From Pontederia crassipes (taxonomy: Eukaryota > Streptophyta > Magnoliopsida > Commelinales > Pontederiaceae): a stretch of 64,000 nucleotides of DNA. The DNA lies in contig CM060193.1 of the NCBI GenBank assembly GCA_030549335.1, forward strand, positions 48,751,891 through 48,815,890, given 5' to 3'. Shown piece by piece: positions 60,049-64,000 of the stretch. The notes under the pieces were generated by a model, which did no database searches, was not told the DNA's origin, and was given only the letters and a program-made list of their open reading frames with translations. Within the stretch, counting starts at the first letter, position 1; the number at the start of each line of letters is the position of its first letter. The position numbers were made by a program, and so were the translations under genes.

Positions 60049-61422
60049 TGACTGTACTGCAAATTTGGAGGAACCACAGTACATCAAGCAATCACAGCAA
60101 GTGAACATACCAAGTTTTGGAAAAGCAAATAGTATTGTGCATGCTATTTCAGCAACACTTATCTACATTCTTAATTTCACAATCTGAGTGAGTGAATCAT
60201 CATCAAACAAGGTATGAAAACTAGTAAGAGTTCTCCTACCAAACAATTAACAAGTATAGTGAAACATATATCGCATGGTAAGAAGAGATGCAAATTTGGT
60301 TGAATATTTGGTAACAACAAAACAGTCTCTTTGAAAATAAATAAATAAAGAATTAATCTCCAACAGTAAAGAAAAAACTATCAATAGGCAAAACTTGCAA
60401 GGGAGTGGATGCAAATTTACAGCATCCACTCTCTTTATTATCACACAGGTTAAAGGACCGAAAATATCTAGAGGGGCTGACCCAAGATTAGATCATAAAA
60501 GCTATTACAAGAAAAAGCTAAGGTTTCTCAAGTACTCAAAAGCTAGATATGCAAATTGTCATTAGGAAAATGCACCTTAGTTGCAGCAATCAAACATAAT
60601 GAAGTTGAAGTTTCCAAGTATCACAATGGGAAAAAGAGAGACCTTCTCATCTTACTAAAACCTAAATCAACCCTTCAGCTTATTGTTGCATCAGTGTGGT
60701 AAACATAAATCATAAATGATTCGTAAACAGGAGTTAGAAATCATCTTTAGTTCATCCGTTCAATGATATCTAATTAGTACGACTTCCATCCTGAATAACA
60801 AACTTTTGTGAATCTCCTTAGCCATACCTTACCTAATGTATTTTCAACACAAAAGCGGTGGGAATTAAAAAGGTCAAAAGGCAGGAAAAAAGTCCGACAT
60901 GTGTCAAATTTTTAAGGTAGCTTAGTGTCTTAGGGGTCAAAAGACCCTTTTCACAGTTGCAGAAAAAGATTGGTCCTTTTTTTTTTACTATCAAACATTC
61001 TCTTCATATTACAGAAAGTAACGCGAAAGATACTTACAGCTGATGGGAAGGTGGACAGATCGCTTTCTATCAAAGACTGAAACTTAAATGAAGAGTCGCT
61101 TGAGTTACCGAGAGCTACCGAAGTGAAGACAACGATCACCGACCGAGGACCATCCCATGGGAAATAGAGGAGTTCAGACGCAGAGGTCGCAACCTCCCCA
61201 AAACCTCTGGCCCCTTGTTTGGAAAGAAAAAACGTATTTTAATTTTAATATAAATTGTCCGAAAAGTAAAAACCTCATTTGTCACGTAGAGAGAATGCGC
61301 CACTTGGGCCGTAACTTCACACAATTACGTTAAATTTTGTTGGGCCACCAAGAACGTTGAATTATGCAAGAGAAATATAATAAATTTTTATTCAAAATTA
61401 TTAATGTCTGATATTAATATAT
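60049..61422 (-). promoter_or_regulatory. Sulfurtransferase 5' region with likely leader exon
   Basis: A leader exon probably ends at 61038, where the minus strand reads CCATCAGCT followed by the donor GTAAGT. It would splice to the acceptor TACAG just before TCA and the ATG at 60048. The leader is open in that frame but has no ATG. The intron (~61037 to ~60052) has no other feature. The promoter should lie beyond ~61140. Confidence 0.5.
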
Positions 61423-63533
61423 GGATTTAATTCAGATGCTCCCAAGATCTCAAGCGTCTGATCCATCATCAATGGCTCAGATCGTTCGTGTGATTACGTC
61501 CGTCCGATTAAAGATCGACGGCCCATAGTGTGCATTTTTTTTCATTTTTTATCCCATTAACCCTACTCACGCTCACATTTTGTCATTCTATCTCCTCCCC
61601 TTCTCTCTCCTCACCGTGTCTTCTGCATGCCCTCGCCGCCGGCCACCCTTGCCCCCTTCATGATCCACACGTCGACGCCCCCCTCGACCCTCGATCTTCC
61701 CCTGATGATGATGACTCATCGGATCTGCGCGCCCTCCAGCTAGATCCGTCGAACCTCGACGATCTCTGAACAGATCTCACGCAGCGGCTGTCCCCTACCA
61801 GATCTACGCGACCTCCGGCCAGAGCTCGCGCAGCGACGGTCCACGCGGCCAGATCTGCGCGCAGTGGCGACCTCCCGCCAGATTCGTCGAACCTCTCCGA
61901 TGTCCGGCCAGATCTGCACGCAACTCTGACCCCCGACGATCTCGAGCATCCACGCCAAGCCTCGGCGACCCCTCGGCTACCCTCGCGACCTCTTCGCCGC
62001 CGCCGATGTCGCTCACCTCGCGCACTGACCTCCGCGATCCCGGTGACCGCCGCCGCCGCCACCGATGTCGCCCACCCCGCTCACCGACCTCCGCGATCCC
62101 GGTGACCGCTGCCGCCGCCGAGCTCGACCGTCTTGTTGCTGCTGAGTTCGTGCACCGTCGCCGCCAAGCTCGCCCGCCCAACCGTCGCCAAGCCCGCCCG
62201 CCCAACCGTCGCGCGCCGACCTCCGTGACCCTGGCGACCACCGCCGCTGACCTCACCCGCCACTAGTCTCGCCTGCCACCGTCGTATGAGAACCCTCGAG
62301 GCGGCCGCCCAAAAAATCTTGTCGCCGCCGCCCGAAAAATCTCGTGAAGACCAAGCTTGTAATCCAAATTAGTGATCCATCGTTGATTAACCGATCCAAG
62401 TTGTAATGAGAGTAGTTGTAATGAGGATTATCTTTGATATAGAACTTGATCCATGTTTCTGTGTTCTCTGCTCGGTGCATCGCAAAATGCATACTTACCT
62501 ACACCAAGGTTGCGAAGAGAGTCTTAGAAGGCACTTCGTGCATGCCCACGACAAAGGAGATCGACCATACATGCGAAAAAATTGTAGAAAACCTTGTAGA
62601 CAAAAATAATTGTAACATATCCTTGCTAATCTTATAGTAGTGCAATTGTTACAACTCCAAATTGCAACGTCTACACAAACATACAACAAGAAACTACACA
62701 CATGATACACATGAAACTATACAAACACACAACAAGAAACTACACACATGATACAACTCGAATTGCAACATTCACTAAAAAACTACACCTCTATTGATTA
62801 CGCAAATACATATGAAATTAGACAAAAAATGAGAGGTCAGCAGCGGCGGGCGAGATCGGGTGGTGGGCGAGGTCACGAGCTAGGCAGCGGAGGCGGACGG
62901 GCTTGGCGGTGGCGGCGGGGCACGAGCTAGACGACGGAGGAGGACGGGCTTGGCAGTGACGGGGCGAGAGAGTGGCGGTGGAGGTGGACGGTCTTGGCGG
63001 CGACGGGGCGAGAGAGCAGTGAAGCTCAGAGGGGGGCGGCGACACACAGAAGCGGGTCGGCGGCGAAGCTCGGAGGTCGCGCACATCTTGCGGGGGGACA
63101 AAAATCTGCATGAGATCTGCCCGAAGATCAGTGAGATCTTGTCGGGGGACGCAGATCTGGCCGGAGATCGGCGTGCTCACATGGGCGGCCGGATCGCGCG
63201 TCGGCTACGGGCGATCTCGGCGGGAGAGCGGATGGTGAGAGTGCGGGCGATCTCCGTGACATCGGCGGGCGATGTCGTGGGACGGCGAAAGAGTAGGCAG
63301 TGGTGGGGAGACGAAGAGGAGAGAGAAGATATCGAAGGAAAAATGTTAGGTTCGAGAGGTCGCGCGTAAGGTTATTAGAAAAAAAATGGAAAAAATCGGA
63401 CGCAATCTTAGCGGTTGATCTTGAATCAGACGATCGAGATCGTTGAAAACATTTTAGCCATTGACGAGGAAATGGGCGTGCGGGATTTACGGAGCAAGAT
63501 GCAAATTGAGTTGGGAGCATCTGAATTAAACCC
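61423..63533. mobile_element. Non-autonomous Mutator-like element with perfect 9-bp TSD
   Basis: The ends read GG(A/G)TTTAATTCAG and continue alike for ~22 bp (ATGCTCCCAA), followed by a weaker inverted match of ~200 bp. Perfect 9-bp duplications TTAATATAT flank it (61414-61422 and 63534-63542). The interior is GC-rich on both arms (61600-62290 and 62830-63330), with CAGATCTG and CGGCCAGATCT-like repeats, and AT-rich in the middle. A ~45-bp tandem repeat containing ACAACAAGAAACTACACAC lies at ~62673-62758. No transposase and no recognisable captured protein. Confidence 0.82.
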
Positions 63534-63542
63534 TTAATATAT

Positions 63543-63663
63543 TGAACTACTAAAATTCGCATCATGATCTAATTTCATACCACTTTTGTTGATTAATGCC
63601 TTGAATCCTAGTTTAACTGGAAATTTGTTTGGATCCAAAGAAGTAAATTTGTTTGGGGGAGTT
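63543..63663 (+). other. Athila 3' internal end with polypurine tract
   Basis: Ends in TTTGTTTGGGGGAGTT directly before an Athila LTR, matching the layout at 40884-40900 on the other strand. Confidence 0.55.
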
Positions 63664-64000
63664 TGATCACTTGTTGATCATTATATGTTTCTAGCCCATT
63701 TTAGATGCATTTTATACATATCGAGTCCCATTTTGCTTATTTTTGGGCCAATTATACTTGGAATGCATACATTGTGATAACTAGTTGATATTCCTCATTT
63801 CATACTTAATTCCATGTGTATAGAGGTTCTGAAATGTCAAAATCCATTAATATTTAAGTTTTATGCCAAGTTATCATTTTGAGGACAAGTTATCATTCAT
63901 ATATGTCAAGTTATCATTATTTTGAGTGAACTGATTTTTAATGGTTTTTTTGCCCTAAATCCATCATTATCATGTATAAATCATATTTGGATAGTCACAT
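63664..64000 (+). repeat. Athila LTR, cut by window end
   Basis: It begins TGATCACTTGTTGATCAT and aligns along its length with the first 340 bases of the LTR at 40883-38450 (for example GATAACTAGTTG, ATAGAGGTTCTGAA, GCCAAGTTATC). It is on the opposite strand to the nested Athila, so it belongs to a separate insertion. Confidence 0.75.

Noticed and set aside
61530-63565. Arg/Pro/Ala-rich open frames up to 150 codons
   Set aside because: Low-complexity frames in the GC-rich arms of a MULE, present in several frames at once; not genes.

Overview
This is a plant nuclear window. It has multi-exon genes with short coding exons and canonical GT/AG junctions, an organelle-targeted TWINKLE, a long intronless PPR gene, Au-type SINEs, Mutator-like elements and large nested LTR retrotransposons. 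It is an angiosperm. The GC-rich gene 5' ends and GC-rich Mutator-like cargo lean towards a monocot, but that is only an inference. I recognise no species.

Three intact protein genes are present, all on the minus strand. (1) Positions 2230-18173 hold a TWINKLE-type organellar DNA primase-helicase. I traced 20 exons plus a short terminal exon in one continuous reading frame. (2) Positions 24589-27009 hold a single-exon 806-residue PLS/E-class pentatricopeptide-repeat protein. (3) Positions 55397-60048 hold an 11-exon, 306-residue 3-mercaptopyruvate/thiosulfate sulfurtransferase. The first two act in organelles (DNA replication and RNA processing). They are not an operon and nothing shows co-regulation.

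Most of the rest is transposable-element sequence. TWINKLE introns carry an RTE-clade LINE, a decayed L1-type LINE, four Au-type SINEs, an LTR-element 5' end with a duplicated primer-binding site, and one perfect exon of an unrelated chloroplast metalloprotease-like gene. The 18-24.5 kb stretch has a Mutator-like element with a captured EF-hand fragment and a truncated chromovirus-type LTR that abuts the PPR gene.

From 27.5 to 50.4 kb there is a three-level nest. The outer layer is a non-coding LTR element (LTRs 27481-27972 and 49918-50410, primer-binding site for initiator tRNA-Met). Inside it sits a chromodomain Ty3/gypsy element (33843-49653, perfect CATGA target duplication). Most of that element's interior is replaced by an Athila-type element arranged internal-LTR-internal. 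All coding regions in the nest are broken. Two further Mutator-like elements follow (51448-52490; 61423-63533, the latter with a perfect 9-bp duplication). The window ends inside an Athila LTR on the plus strand.

The signals least explained by ordinary annotation lie inside the LTRs. These are arrays of short hairpins whose stems change in a paired way, arrays of palindromic CGGTCGACCG-like motifs, and a dense array of GATAACTT motifs in the Athila LTR. I found no CRISPR array, no RNA gene and no clear novel protein system.
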